NCBI GenBank assembly: GCA_903839035.1
Contig: CAIMAQ010000012.1
Coordinates: 1-63,580 of the forward strand
Length of the DNA: 63,580 nucleotides
DNA from: an uncultured Opitutia bacterium
GTDB taxonomy: Bacteria > Verrucomicrobiota > Verrucomicrobiia > Opitutales > Opitutaceae
Direction of reading: 5' to 3'
In this document: piece after piece, positions 1 through 9,410 of the stretch
Position numbering within the stretch: position 1 is the first letter of the stretch
How the letters are laid out: the number at the start of each line of letters is the position of its first letter
Position numbers and translations under genes: made by a program
Notes under the pieces: generated by a model
Databases searched by the model: none
What the model saw: the letters and a program-made list of their open reading frames with translations, nothing else
What the model was told of the DNA's origin: nothing

Positions 1-6
1 GCTAGT

Positions 7-1095
7 TTGCCACGGCGGCTGGGGGCGGAAGCGGTGGGCGCAAAGCCTGACGGGCGCATTCCGTTGGTCCATATCACGGACCTCTACCACCCGCCGCAGG
101 ATCCGGATGACCACCTGGATCTCGCGACGATTGCCGCCCTGCCGGAATACGACTTGCAGGGCGTGGTGCTCGATGTGACGCAAAAATTCCTCGTCACCAA
201 GCCGGAGGGCTGGGACATCGCCCGAGACCCGGGCTACGTGCCCGTGGCGCAACTGGCCCATCTGCTGGGTCGCAACCTCCCCGCCGGGATGGGTCCGACC
301 GTGGCGTTGGCGCACCCGGGTGATGCGGCGCTCGACCGCCCGTTCGCCGAGCAGGCCGGCATCGGTTTGCTGCTGTCCGTCCTGCAGCGCAGCGACCGGC
401 CCGTGACCATTTCCATCGTCGGCTCGGGCCGCTTGCTCGCCGCCGCCTTCAACCGCGAACCGGCCCTGCTGCGGGCCAAGGTCCGCAGCGTGCTGCTCAA
501 CGCCGGGGCCACCGGCGGCACCAAGCACGAGTGGAACGTGGGACTCGATCCGGCCGCCTTCATCGCGCTGTGGCGGTCGGGGCTGCCGATCGACTGGTAT
601 CCGTGCGGGACCGATCACAGCGCGTTCGACCCGGCGCATGAGCGCGGCACGTACTGGAAGGCACCGCAGGCCACCCTGTTTCACGATCTGCCGGCCGGAC
701 TCCGCTCCTGGCTCGATTATGCCTTCTCCGGGTCGTCGCGCGGCGACATCATCCGGGCGCTGACGGACTACGGGCATGGACCCACCTGGGAGCACGTGCT
801 GGCGGGTGAGCGCAACATGTGGTCCACGGCTTCGCTGGTGATGGGCGCAGGCCGCGCACTGGCGCGCACGTCGGAGGGCTGGCGCTTTCTGCCGGTCAGC
901 GCCGCGGCGGCCGTGGAACGGTGGCCCTTCCGGCTGGATCCCATCACGGCCACGGTGGACGACGCGGCGCGCGTCACCTGGCAACCGGCCGCTGCGCCTG
1001 CCCCACTCCGGCTGTTCGGCCGGCAACCGGGCGCCGGCTACGGTCTCGCCATGACGGAGGCGCTCAACGCGTTGTTCCGTGCGATGCCGCTGTAA
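7..1095 (+). CDS. nucleoside hydrolase-like protein (5' end possibly outside window)
   Basis: The protein resembles inosine-uridine-type nucleoside hydrolases, which cleave the N-glycosidic bond of ribonucleosides. An acidic DPDDHLD cluster near residues 32-38 sits where the family has its calcium-binding DxDxxxDD. The segment HEWNVGLDPAAF (about 174-185) matches the family's E-F-N...DPEAA block, and VGSGRLLAAAF (about 139-148) corresponds to its GPLTNIALAL helix. The frame opens with TTG at base 7 and stays open to the window edge, so the true start may lie upstream. No signal peptide is visible. The metal site departs from consensus, so a divergent hydrolase or a non-nucleoside substrate is possible. 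It is followed by 200 bp without a gene. Confidence 0.7.
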   Translation: MPRRLGAEAVGAKPDGRIPLVHITDLYHPPQDPDDHLDLATIAALPEYDLQGVVLDVTQKFLVTKPEGWDIARDPGYVPVAQLAHLLGRNLPAGMGPTVALAHPGDAALDRPFAEQAGIGLLLSVLQRSDRPVTISIVGSGRLLAAAFNREPALLRAKVRSVLLNAGATGGTKHEWNVGLDPAAFIALWRSGLPIDWYPCGTDHSAFDPAHERGTYWKAPQATLFHDLPAGLRSWLDYAFSGSSRGDIIRALTDYGHGPTWEHVLAGERNMWSTASLVMGAGRALARTSEGWRFLPVSAAAAVERWPFRLDPITATVDDAARVTWQPAAAPAPLRLFGRQPGAGYGLAMTEALNALFRAMPL

Positions 1096-1297
1096 TCGCG
1101 GAAGGGCGGAAATCAGGTAGGGCGTTCGCGTCCTTTCGCGTGTTTCGCGGGCAACCGTTTTGCTCACGAGTCCCATTTGTCGCGGTGATACCTTAATCCC
1201 TTGGGAAATGCTGGGTTGCGTTCCGGTGCGGGGCGGGTGCGGTGGGACGGTGGCACGCTGACCACTTCACCTCGCCTCGAATATCGGAGTACCCGCC

Positions 1298-2662
1298 ATG
1301 ATCACCCCTACCATTTACGCCAGCCAGGCCGGGGCCCGGTTGGATAGCAACGTCACCACCGGTGGCGGCACGGACGACACCGCCGCGCTGCAGAAGGTGC
1401 TGGATCTGGCCGCCTCGGGCGGCGGCGTTCACCTGGTCATGGACGGCGCGGCGCTCATCACGTCGCTGCGGGTTTACTCCAACACCACCATCGAGTGCCG
1501 GAACGCCGACTGCGGGTTTTTCCAGGTCGCCCACTCCGACCGCGCCCTGCTCATCAACGCCCATCCCTCCGCGGGTGAGCTCATCGATCACAACATCACG
1601 TTGCTCGGCGGCACCTACAACCAGGACTGCAAGAACCAGGCGCACCATGTCCCGCCCGAGGTCCATTACACCAAGGCCCAGCACATCGTCGTCGCGATTT
1701 CGTTCTTCGGCGTCGAAAACCTCCTCCTCCGCGATGTGACGGTACGCGACCAGCGGACCTTCGCCGTGCTCGTCAGCAACTGGCGCAAGGTGACGATGGA
1801 AAACATCCGGCTCGAGCTGCCGGGATATATCCACGGCGGCAACCAGGACGGCCTCCATTTTCAGGGCCCGGGCCGGTTTCTCGTGCTGCGCAACATCCAG
1901 GGCCGCACCGGCGATGACTTCATCGCCCTGAACGGTGACGAGGAATCCAACGGCGAGCAGAGCTGGTTCCACCCCGTCTGCACGGTCGGGCCGATCACGG
2001 ACGTCCTGGTGGACGGCCTCTTCGTGGACGACGCCGCGCAGGTCGTTCGCATCCTGTCGCGCGAAAACACCCAGGACCGCATCACCATCCGCAACGTCAC
2101 CGGCAACTACCGCAGCTTCGGCTTCTACCTCAGCGCATGGGACTACAAGCGCCGCGGCATGCAGGGCGATTTCGGCGCGATCGTCATCGAGAACGTGGAC
2201 CTGCGCCAAACCAAGGCCGACTACACCTACACCGAGCCGTTCCTGTTCCGCATCGCCGGCCGACACCGGAGCCTGATCCTGCGCAACATTTCCTACCACG
2301 ACCCGGTGGATGACCGGTACCTCATCCACCTCGAGGGCAAAACCGACGTCCCCGACATGGGCGACACCCCCGCCGACGTGGAATCCCTCGTGATCGACGG
2401 CCTACACCTTCAGGACACCGGCCCCACCCCGCAGACGCGTCCCTACATCCGTGCCAGCGGCCGCGTGCGTCGGCTGGTGATCCGAAACAGCGAGATCTAC
2501 TGCGCGAAGGGCAAACAGCCCGTGTTCCTCGCGACCGTCGGCGAGCTCGCCCAAATCGACCACCTGGTGCTATCCAACCTCGTCACCGAAAACCTCGCCC
2601 ATCTCGTCTCCGACCCCGGCAAAAAGATCGCCCAGATCGAGACCAGCAACGTGATCGTCTGA
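1298..2662 (+). CDS. GH28-like right-handed beta-helix protein
   Basis: A 454-residue parallel beta-helix protein of the polygalacturonase/pectate-lyase superfold. The N-terminus (GGGTDDTAALQKVLD, about 22-36) is the usual entry strand of the fold. Two GH28-type acidic motifs are visible: NQDG (182-185) and GDD (205-207), matching the family's NTD and DD catalytic carboxylates. The later GHG and RxK motifs are not recognisable, so catalytic activity on pectin is uncertain. There is no signal peptide, suggesting a cytoplasmic protein acting on imported oligosaccharides or a non-enzymatic role. A GGAG lies about 12 bases before the ATG. A parallel-helix lyase or epimerase is the main alternative. 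Confidence 0.7.
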   Translation: MITPTIYASQAGARLDSNVTTGGGTDDTAALQKVLDLAASGGGVHLVMDGAALITSLRVYSNTTIECRNADCGFFQVAHSDRALLINAHPSAGELIDHNITLLGGTYNQDCKNQAHHVPPEVHYTKAQHIVVAISFFGVENLLLRDVTVRDQRTFAVLVSNWRKVTMENIRLELPGYIHGGNQDGLHFQGPGRFLVLRNIQGRTGDDFIALNGDEESNGEQSWFHPVCTVGPITDVLVDGLFVDDAAQVVRILSRENTQDRITIRNVTGNYRSFGFYLSAWDYKRRGMQGDFGAIVIENVDLRQTKADYTYTEPFLFRIAGRHRSLILRNISYHDPVDDRYLIHLEGKTDVPDMGDTPADVESLVIDGLHLQDTGPTPQTRPYIRASGRVRRLVIRNSEIYCAKGKQPVFLATVGELAQIDHLVLSNLVTENLAHLVSDPGKKIAQIETSNVIV

Positions 2663-2706
2663 GGATCGCAAAAGCGCGGAGGGGCGGAAATACCGGGAAG
2701 GTTCTG

Positions 2707-2777
2707 AGGTAGGGCGGGACCGCTAGGCCCGCCGATCGTAACCGCAAACCGACGGGCCCAGCGGTCCCGCCCTACCT
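2707..2777. repeat. intergenic palindrome, TAGGGCGGG family copy 1
   Basis: Arms 2707-2731 and 2753-2777 are inverted copies matching at 24 of 25 positions around a 21-base loop. The arm begins AGGTAGGGCGGGACCGC. Related elements opening with TAGGGCGGGTC lie at 34466 and 59080. It sits between the GH28-like gene and the FKBP gene, inside a looser outer palindrome of GCGGAAA-type sequence. It could act as a transcript-stabilising or terminating stem. Confidence 0.8.
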
Positions 2778-2863
2778 GTTTTCCGCGTTTCCGCTCCTGC
2801 GCGTTTTCGCGATAAAATATGCTGCTGGGTTGCCTTTCCCCGCGAAGCGGCTGGCGTGGTGCT

Positions 2864-3487
2864 GTGGCTAAATCCTCCGAACCTTCCCTCGACAGTGTTG
2901 AACAGCGCGTAAGCTACGGCATCGCGCTTAACCTGGGCTCGAATCTCGCCCGCCAGGGGGTCCCCGTCGATGTGCCGGCGTTCCTCGCGGGTCTGCAGGA
3001 TGCCCTGGCCGGCAAACCGGCACGGCTGTCGGATGCGGAGTTGCGCGCGGCGTTCAAAGTCGCCGAGGAAAAAGCCAAGCAGGCCGGCGCCGGCAAGGCC
3101 GCCCAACAGTCGGGCGCCGCCAAAGCGTTTCTCGACGCCAACAAGGCCCGCCCTGGCGTCGTCGTCACCCCCTCCGGCCTGCAATACGAGGTGCTGAAGG
3201 CTGGCAAAGGCGCCACGCCCACGCGCGACCAAACCGTCGAGGTGCATTATCACGGCACGCTGCCGGACGGCACGGTCTTCGACAGCTCCGTCGAGCGCGG
3301 CGAGACGATTTCATTTCCCGTCACTGGCGTTATCCCGGGCTGGGTCGAGGCCCTGCAACTCATGCAGGTCGGCGCCAAGTGGCGCCTCGTGATTCCGTCC
3401 GACCTAGCCTACGGCCCCGAAGGCTCCGACCCGATCCCGCCCGGCGCGACGCTCGTGTTCGAAGTCGAATTGATCGGCATCGAATAA
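2864..3487 (+). CDS. FKBP-type peptidyl-prolyl cis-trans isomerase (Mip/FklB type)
   Basis: Catalyses proline isomerisation during protein folding. An N-terminal helical dimerisation domain (starting near SVEQRVSYGIALNLG) precedes a complete C-terminal FKBP domain with VHYHGTLPDGTVFDSS, GVIPGW and LAYGPEG, ending in VFEVELIGIE as in FklB. The start chosen is GTG at 2864, giving AKSSEPSLDS like the family's N-terminus. An ATG at 2819 would add 15 residues lacking family resemblance and is less likely. No convincing signal peptide is seen, unlike true Mip proteins, so a cytoplasmic FklB-like role is favoured. It stands alone between palindromic intergenic sequence. Confidence 0.9.
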   Translation: MAKSSEPSLDSVEQRVSYGIALNLGSNLARQGVPVDVPAFLAGLQDALAGKPARLSDAELRAAFKVAEEKAKQAGAGKAAQQSGAAKAFLDANKARPGVVVTPSGLQYEVLKAGKGATPTRDQTVEVHYHGTLPDGTVFDSSVERGETISFPVTGVIPGWVEALQLMQVGAKWRLVIPSDLAYGPEGSDPIPPGATLVFEVELIGIE

Positions 3488-3636
3488 CTGCCCCTGAGTT
3501 ATCGCTGAAGCCCGAAAATACCGGAAAGCGCCGGACTTCCGCGCTTTAGTCCTTTTGCGTTTTTGCGATCTGCCTTTTTGCCGATGATTACAGCAGAGTT
3601 GTCGCTTCCTGCACCCGCATCCTCAATCATCCGGAC

Positions 3637-4296
3637 ATGGCCAAGACCAGCGACACCACGGAACCGGAGAAACCGTCCTCACGACTCGAAACGCTGACCC
3701 ACGGTAACGTTGCGTTGATAGCCGCACTGCGACGCCGCGGTGCCAAGGATAGTTTCGGGTCGCTGAAATTCCTCGCCGCGATCCGTGCCGCCGAGTGGCT
3801 CGAGTTGGTTCAGACGCACGGCACACCCGAGGGTTCGCCGCTCACCCCGGCCGAGTATGCCGCGGCCCTCGCGGCGAACGTCGAACAACAGTTCCCGACG
3901 GCCTCCCTCGCGGCGCACCTGGCCGATAGACGGCGCCTGGGCCAGATCCCCGCGCTCAAGGGCGTCGCGCGGTTTCTGTGGGACCATCCCGGCTTCGATA
4001 TCGTAACGGCCAACCTCAATGCGACCACCCGGCTGGCGGACCCTCGCAGTGGACCCGCGTCCCCGCAACTCGTCGCCGGTCTGCGGACGCTCCAGCGTTT
4101 GTACGAGCTGGGCGCGACCTGGGATGAAACCGCGGCGCTGCTGGACGCCGGTTATCACTCGGCGGCTGACATCGCGGCGGCCGACTCCACCGAACTTACC
4201 ATGCGCCTGGCGGGTCGAATTAAACCAGAGCAGCGCATCCTCGCTCTCCACCATCGCGCCCAAACGCTCCAGAAGGCTGCAAGCAGGAGAAAGTGA
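3637..4296 (+). CDS. stand-alone Tc-toxin-A N-terminal-like (VRP1-type) helical protein
   Basis: A 219-residue soluble protein without signal peptide. From about residue 40 it resembles the alpha-helical N-terminal region of Tc insecticidal-toxin A subunits and neuraminidase-like giant proteins (SpvA/VRP1 region). The cues are a block like TPAEYAAALAANVEQQFPTA, then FDIVTANLNA, then the recurring LQRLYELGATWDETAALLDAGYHSA helix pair ending with a RAQTLQKAA helix. In those proteins the module sits at the start of chains of over 1000 residues, whereas here the frame stops directly after it. It is followed by 588 bp without a gene. It may be a decayed remnant or an exapted small protein. The family assignment is from pattern memory only. 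Confidence 0.5.
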   Translation: MAKTSDTTEPEKPSSRLETLTHGNVALIAALRRRGAKDSFGSLKFLAAIRAAEWLELVQTHGTPEGSPLTPAEYAAALAANVEQQFPTASLAAHLADRRRLGQIPALKGVARFLWDHPGFDIVTANLNATTRLADPRSGPASPQLVAGLRTLQRLYELGATWDETAALLDAGYHSAADIAAADSTELTMRLAGRIKPEQRILALHHRAQTLQKAASRRK

Positions 4297-4884
4297 TCTC
4301 CCCCGGCTCGTGCCGAGCCGGCCAGATCGGGCGAACGTCGCAGTTGTAAATCACGCGTAACCCACTCTACCGCCTTTCCGGTAGTCGCCAGGATGCCAGT
4401 TCGCGCCCTGGGGTCGGATGCTCTGGCCAATGTGGCCGTTTCCGAGCCTTGGGTCAGTCCGCCTGACTTCTTAATTCCTAAGGGCGCCAGGTAAGCGGCG
4501 ATAAGGGCAATCACTTTACTCCACAGAAACCAGATCCCGAGGTACTTGCCCATCGCGGCCTGGCTGGTCGGCCGTGCCGCTCCGCCTCCAGCCAGATCGG
4601 CGTGCCCTGAGCGGCGGGCTGGCCCCGGAGGCGTCAAATTTGACGGGCGTGTTCGGCGATCTGTTCTTCGGTTGGTTTCATAGGCTGAGACGAGTGGGGC
4701 CGAATGATTTCGGCGCGAGCTGTCCCCACTGACCCAGCGTACCCGGGCAGTTTCAGACCGCCCGCTTATCACTTCCTCGCTTGCGCGGCGTCCGCCCGTT
4801 GCTAAGCCCATTCAGCGGTTTTTCACCCCACGCTTCCGCGCTCCCTCATCTCCGGTCCCCTGTGACTCGTCGCTGCCTTTTCCC
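4297..4884. other. 588-bp stretch without a convincing gene
   Basis: No frame here has recognisable family features. A hairpin (CCGGCTC/GAGCCGG at 4303-4309 and 4315-4321) follows the stop of the preceding gene and may end its transcript, though it lacks a T-run. A minus-strand open frame across 4155-4811 includes a short hydrophobic segment, but it overlaps the plus-strand gene and has low-complexity Arg/Ala/Gly composition. The lower coding density is unlike the rest of the window and fits decayed sequence downstream of the TcA-like fragment. Confidence 0.5.
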
Positions 4885-5748
4885 ATGACCACCACGCACC
4901 TCACCCCCGAGCAAATCGCGTTTTATCACGAGCACGGCTATCTCCACATCCCCCGGGTCTTCACCCAGGTCGAGACGGACGAGCTGGCTACCGAACTCGA
5001 CTGGATGATGGACAAGTGGGCCTGGCCCGACGCCAGCTGGACCGGCCCGTGGCGGAAAGTTTACATGAACGCCGACGTCGAGAAAAAATCGAAACTCGTC
5101 GGCATGCACGACCTGCCGTTCTACTCCTCGGCCTGGTCGCGCTGTGTGACCAATCCGAACCTCGTCCGCTGCATGGTGGACCTCCTCGGTGCCAACGTGG
5201 AGCTCCACCACACCACGATGCACGTGAAGCCGCCGGAAACCGGCCACCCGTTCCCGATGCACCAGGACAACGCGTTCTACGAGCACACCGACGGCCGGTA
5301 CGTGGACGTGCTGATGCACCTCGACACCACCCGCCACGAGAACGGCGAGATCCGCTTCCTGCCCGGCTCGCACAAGGCCGGTTATCTCCCGCACATCACC
5401 AAGACTGCCGACGGTCCGTGCACACCGCACCTGCCGACGGACAAATATTCCCTCGCTGACACCGTGCCCGTGCCGGCGTCGCGCGGCGACGTGGTGATCT
5501 TCAACATCTTCACGATCCACGGCTCCCATCTCAACCAGACCAACGAGGCGCGCCGCCTGGTCCGCCTCGGTTACCGCAACGTGGACAACGTCCAGGTCGG
5601 CGGCCAGAGCAAGGGCCGCCCGGGCCTCATGGTGGCCGGTCGCCGCAACCGCCAGCCCGGCCAGGAGCTGTTCACGACCGAGATTTCCATCACCAACCCG
5701 GTCGCACCGCTGAAGAAGGACGCCGAGCCCGCCCTCGCCGCCCGCTAA
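4885..5748 (+). CDS. phytanoyl-CoA dioxygenase (PhyH) family protein 1
   Basis: A 287-residue Fe(II)/2-oxoglutarate-dependent oxygenase of the PhyH family. The metal triad is visible as H126-x-D128 (MHQDNAFYEH) and H212 (IHGSHLNQ), with a downstream Arg (ARRLVRLGY) suited to bind 2-oxoglutarate. GEIRFLPGSHKAG is the typical strand before the distal half. The substrate is unknown: family members hydroxylate acyl-CoAs, ectoine, sugars and other small molecules. It lies 35 bp upstream of a second PhyH gene on the same strand, suggesting one transcript. Its ATG follows a pyrimidine-rich stretch with no Shine-Dalgarno sequence. Confidence 0.88.
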   Translation: MTTTHLTPEQIAFYHEHGYLHIPRVFTQVETDELATELDWMMDKWAWPDASWTGPWRKVYMNADVEKKSKLVGMHDLPFYSSAWSRCVTNPNLVRCMVDLLGANVELHHTTMHVKPPETGHPFPMHQDNAFYEHTDGRYVDVLMHLDTTRHENGEIRFLPGSHKAGYLPHITKTADGPCTPHLPTDKYSLADTVPVPASRGDVVIFNIFTIHGSHLNQTNEARRLVRLGYRNVDNVQVGGQSKGRPGLMVAGRRNRQPGQELFTTEISITNPVAPLKKDAEPALAAR

Positions 5749-5783
5749 GTGCCATCGCATTCCCCTCACCCCACCCTCTTCCC

Positions 5784-6623
<840 letters not shown>

Positions 6624-6652
6624 CCGCCCACCCCGGCGGCCAGTGGCGGGGC

Positions 6653-7237
6653 CTACTTTTTCTTGTTCTTGGACTGGGCGAGCTGCCGCGTGGCGTCATC
6701 GAGTTTGCTCTTCGTCTCACTCAGCTGGGTCCGCAAATCGCTGAGATTGGCTTGAACCGTGGCGGCCGTGGCGTTGGCCGTCTCCAGTTGCTTCTGGAGC
6801 TGACTGGCTTCCGCCTTGGATTCGTCCGCCAGGGCTTGGACCGCATCCGAGGTCGTCCGGAGTTGCTCGATCTGTTTTTGCAGCTGGGCCGATTCAACCC
6901 GGGCCACGGTCAACTGCACCCCGGTGTTGTTGGCAGCGGCCTTGGCCTCATTGACCTGCGACTGGAGCCGGGCCACCCCGGCCTTGCTGTCATCCAGCTG
7001 CCTTTGCTGCCGGGCCGCGGCATTCTTGGCCATTTCCAACTGTTTCTGCGCCTGGGCGGAGTCGGCCTTGGCTTGGGTGAGTTGCTCCTCGTTCGTGACC
7101 AGCCGGGAGTTCAGCTCATTCACTTTCAAGCTGTGCATGACCAGCACAGCCACAATCACGATGCAGAGAACCGCGATCACCATGGCCGCGGTTGACGTTT
7201 TTCTAGTCGGGGTAGGTAACTGGGTAGTATCGCTCAT
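6653..7237 (-). CDS. membrane-anchored coiled-coil protein
   Basis: A 194-residue protein with a short cytoplasmic N-terminus, one transmembrane segment (about residues 18-36, AAMVIAVLCIVIVAVLVM), then about 150 residues of heptad-rich coiled coil made of Leu/Gln/Ala/Lys repeats, ending in a basic NKKK tail. No catalytic domain is present. The most likely topology places the coiled coil in the periplasm. Function is unknown: envelope tether or scaffold are possibilities. It converges with the PhyH pair and is transcribed away from the enolase-superfamily gene, without an obvious functional link. Confidence 0.75.
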   Translation of the reverse strand: MSDTTQLPTPTRKTSTAAMVIAVLCIVIVAVLVMHSLKVNELNSRLVTNEEQLTQAKADSAQAQKQLEMAKNAAARQQRQLDDSKAGVARLQSQVNEAKAAANNTGVQLTVARVESAQLQKQIEQLRTTSDAVQALADESKAEASQLQKQLETANATAATVQANLSDLRTQLSETKSKLDDATRQLAQSKNKKK

Positions 7238-7405
7238 GTCGGCGTTATCCTACCCCTGAATCCGGCGACTTACCATGATTTTCAGAACACGGAGGGGATT
7301 GCCAGTCAGACAATTGCACCGCATTTATTGTCCTGATCACCCGGACCATGAAATTTTTTCCCCGATTGCGCAGTCCGCGGGCCAGAGGCTTCCAAAGGGC
7401 CGAGT

Positions 7406-8488
7406 ATGAATAAATCCCTCATCACCGCGCTGGATTTTTACGCGGCCGAATCGCCACTTTCGCGTCCGATCTCGGACGCCACGCACCAGATCCCGGCCAT
7501 CCGCTTCGTTGTCGCGCGCTTGACGCTGGCTGACGGCACCGTGGGCGAAGGCTACCTGTTGGCGTTCCATTTCAGCCCGGCGGCGATTCGCGGCGCCCTG
7601 GCCGATGTGCGGCCGCTCGCGCTCGGCCGCGAGGTCACGGCCACGCGGCCGTTTGATCGGGCGTGCGATCAGGCGTTTGAATATTTCGGCGCCACCGGCC
7701 TGCAGCGATGGGCGCGCGGCCTCGTGAATTTGGCGATGTGGGACGCTCACGGACGCCAGCTCGGCCAGCCCGTGTGGCAGCTTCTCGGGGGCCGGGCGCG
7801 CCGCATCCCGGCCTATGGCAGTGGCGGATGGTTGTCGTATTCGATCGATGAACTGCTCGCCGAGGCGTCCGGCTACGTGCACCGCGGCTTCACCGCGGTG
7901 AAACTCAAGGTCGGCTCGCCCGACCTCGAGCGCGACGTCGAGCGCATCGCCAAGGTGCGGGAGTGCGTCGGGCCGGACATCCGGGTGATGATCGACGCCA
8001 ACCAGGGCTTTGGTTATCCGGCCGCCTTCGCCCTGGCGCAGCGGGCCGAGCCGTACGGCATCCACTGGTTTGAGGAACCGCTACCGCACACCGACTTCAC
8101 CGGGTATGCCGCCCTGAAGAAAAACACGCACATGCAACTGGCCATGGGCGAACGCGAATACGACCTCGTCGCGTTGCGCGAACTGGCGACCCGCCAGGCC
8201 CTCGACCTCTGGCAGCCGGACATCCTGCGGCTGGGCGGCGTGGAGGGCTGGCTCGATTCCGCCGCTCTCGCCCGCGAGTATCGGCTGCCGGTGCTGCCGC
8301 ATTTTTACAAAGAATACGACACGGCCCTCGCCTGTACAATTCCCGACGCTTACGGCGTGGAGTCGTTCGACTGGGTGGACGGCCTGATTGACCGGCCCGT
8401 GCAGTTTGCGGACGGATATGCCACCCCCTCGGAGGCACCCGGCTGGGGCTTTCGGTTCAAGGACGACGTTCTCCGCCCACTCGCATGA
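7406..8488 (+). CDS. enolase-superfamily enzyme (mandelate racemase/muconate lactonizing type)
   Basis: A 360-residue member of the mandelate racemase-like branch. The catalytic pattern is complete: K166-x-K168 (AVKLKVG), metal ligands D197 (MIDANQG), E223/E224 (FEEPL) and E249 (GEREY), plus D272 (QPDILRLGG) and H299 (LPHFYKEYD) as the His-Asp dyad. Such enzymes abstract the proton alpha to a carboxylate, commonly dehydrating sugar acids. The exact substrate cannot be read from the sequence. Nearby PhyH and GH28-like genes fit a sugar or organic-acid catabolic setting. The 283 bp downstream hold GC-rich hairpins but no gene. Confidence 0.9.
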   Translation: MNKSLITALDFYAAESPLSRPISDATHQIPAIRFVVARLTLADGTVGEGYLLAFHFSPAAIRGALADVRPLALGREVTATRPFDRACDQAFEYFGATGLQRWARGLVNLAMWDAHGRQLGQPVWQLLGGRARRIPAYGSGGWLSYSIDELLAEASGYVHRGFTAVKLKVGSPDLERDVERIAKVRECVGPDIRVMIDANQGFGYPAAFALAQRAEPYGIHWFEEPLPHTDFTGYAALKKNTHMQLAMGEREYDLVALRELATRQALDLWQPDILRLGGVEGWLDSAALAREYRLPVLPHFYKEYDTALACTIPDAYGVESFDWVDGLIDRPVQFADGYATPSEAPGWGFRFKDDVLRPLA

Positions 8489-8771
8489 GACCAGACTTGG
8501 CCCGGTTGTTATCTCCCTAGGGCAAGCCGGGCCTGTTAACCGGCAGGTAATCCGGCCCGGGCGAGCCCTTCCCGGGTACCGCTCAGAGTCCGGCATACCG
8601 GCGCACGCCTTCAGCTGAAGGGGCCGGGAAACTTTCGGTTTGCCGGCGGGCGGCGGGTTCCGCTAGCTAAGGGAAGACCGGAAGTCGCCTTACACGCTCC
8701 TAGCGCAGGAGTTCGACAAATCCAGCAACGCCCATAATCTCTGCACCCTTCGGACCACCAGCGACCCATCC

Positions 8772-9404
8772 ATGACCAGCCCAACCTCAGCGAATAAAAC
8801 AACACCCGCATCCGCCAGCGGACTGCATCAGGGGCCCATGTACCTGAGCCCGGCCAGTTTTTTCGCCGATTTCTACGTCTATCCGGCCCTAGCTGTGATC
8901 CTGATGGCCTTCGCCTTTTACCGCTCTCCCACGCACTGGCTGGCCGTGCTGGTGGCCTTTGTCATCGGTTTCTGCAGCTGGACGTTCATCGAGTACATCA
9001 TGCATCGCTACGTGCTGCATCACCTGACGTACATCAAGGACCAGCATGCCAAGCACCACGATGACCAAAAGGCCCTGTTTGGCACGCCGACATGGCTAAG
9101 CCTCGTGGTTATCTTGGTCCTGGCGTCCGGCCCGGCCGTCACCTACGCGGGCCTCGTTCTGGGTTCCGCGTTCACCGCGGGCCTGATGCTGGGCTATCTC
9201 GGCTACACCCTCGCCCATTACAGCATCCACCATTGGAACGCCCGGCCCGGCAGTTTTCTATTCCGGCTGAAACAGCGTCACGCCCTGCATCATCACTACA
9301 ATGATCTGGGCAACTTCGGCGTTTCGATCGGCATTTGGGATTACGTCTTCCGGACCAACATCGTGGTCCGGCGTGACGATTCCCATCCGGCTGGGGCCCA
9401 TTAA
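8772..9404 (+). CDS. fatty-acid-hydroxylase-superfamily membrane protein
   Basis: A 210-residue integral membrane di-iron enzyme. The histidine clusters of the sterol desaturase/fatty acid hydroxylase family are present in order: HRYVLHH (78-84), HAKHH (92-96), HYSIHH (149-154) and HALHHH (170-175). Hydrophobic segments lie at about 38-50, 56-76 and 108-145. It should hydroxylate or desaturate a lipid-linked chain on the cytoplasmic side; the lipid is unknown. It ends 6 bp from the converging HD-GYP gene. Its start (GACCCATCCATG) lacks a Shine-Dalgarno sequence. Confidence 0.85.
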   Translation: MTSPTSANKTTPASASGLHQGPMYLSPASFFADFYVYPALAVILMAFAFYRSPTHWLAVLVAFVIGFCSWTFIEYIMHRYVLHHLTYIKDQHAKHHDDQKALFGTPTWLSLVVILVLASGPAVTYAGLVLGSAFTAGLMLGYLGYTLAHYSIHHWNARPGSFLFRLKQRHALHHHYNDLGNFGVSIGIWDYVFRTNIVVRRDDSHPAGAH

Positions 9405-9410
9405 GTCGCC

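Noticed and set aside
4155..4811. Minus-strand frame with a short hydrophobic stretch near 4500-4550
   Set aside because: Overlaps the TcA-like gene, has Arg/Ala/Gly-rich flanks and no family resemblance; one hydrophobic run is not sufficient.
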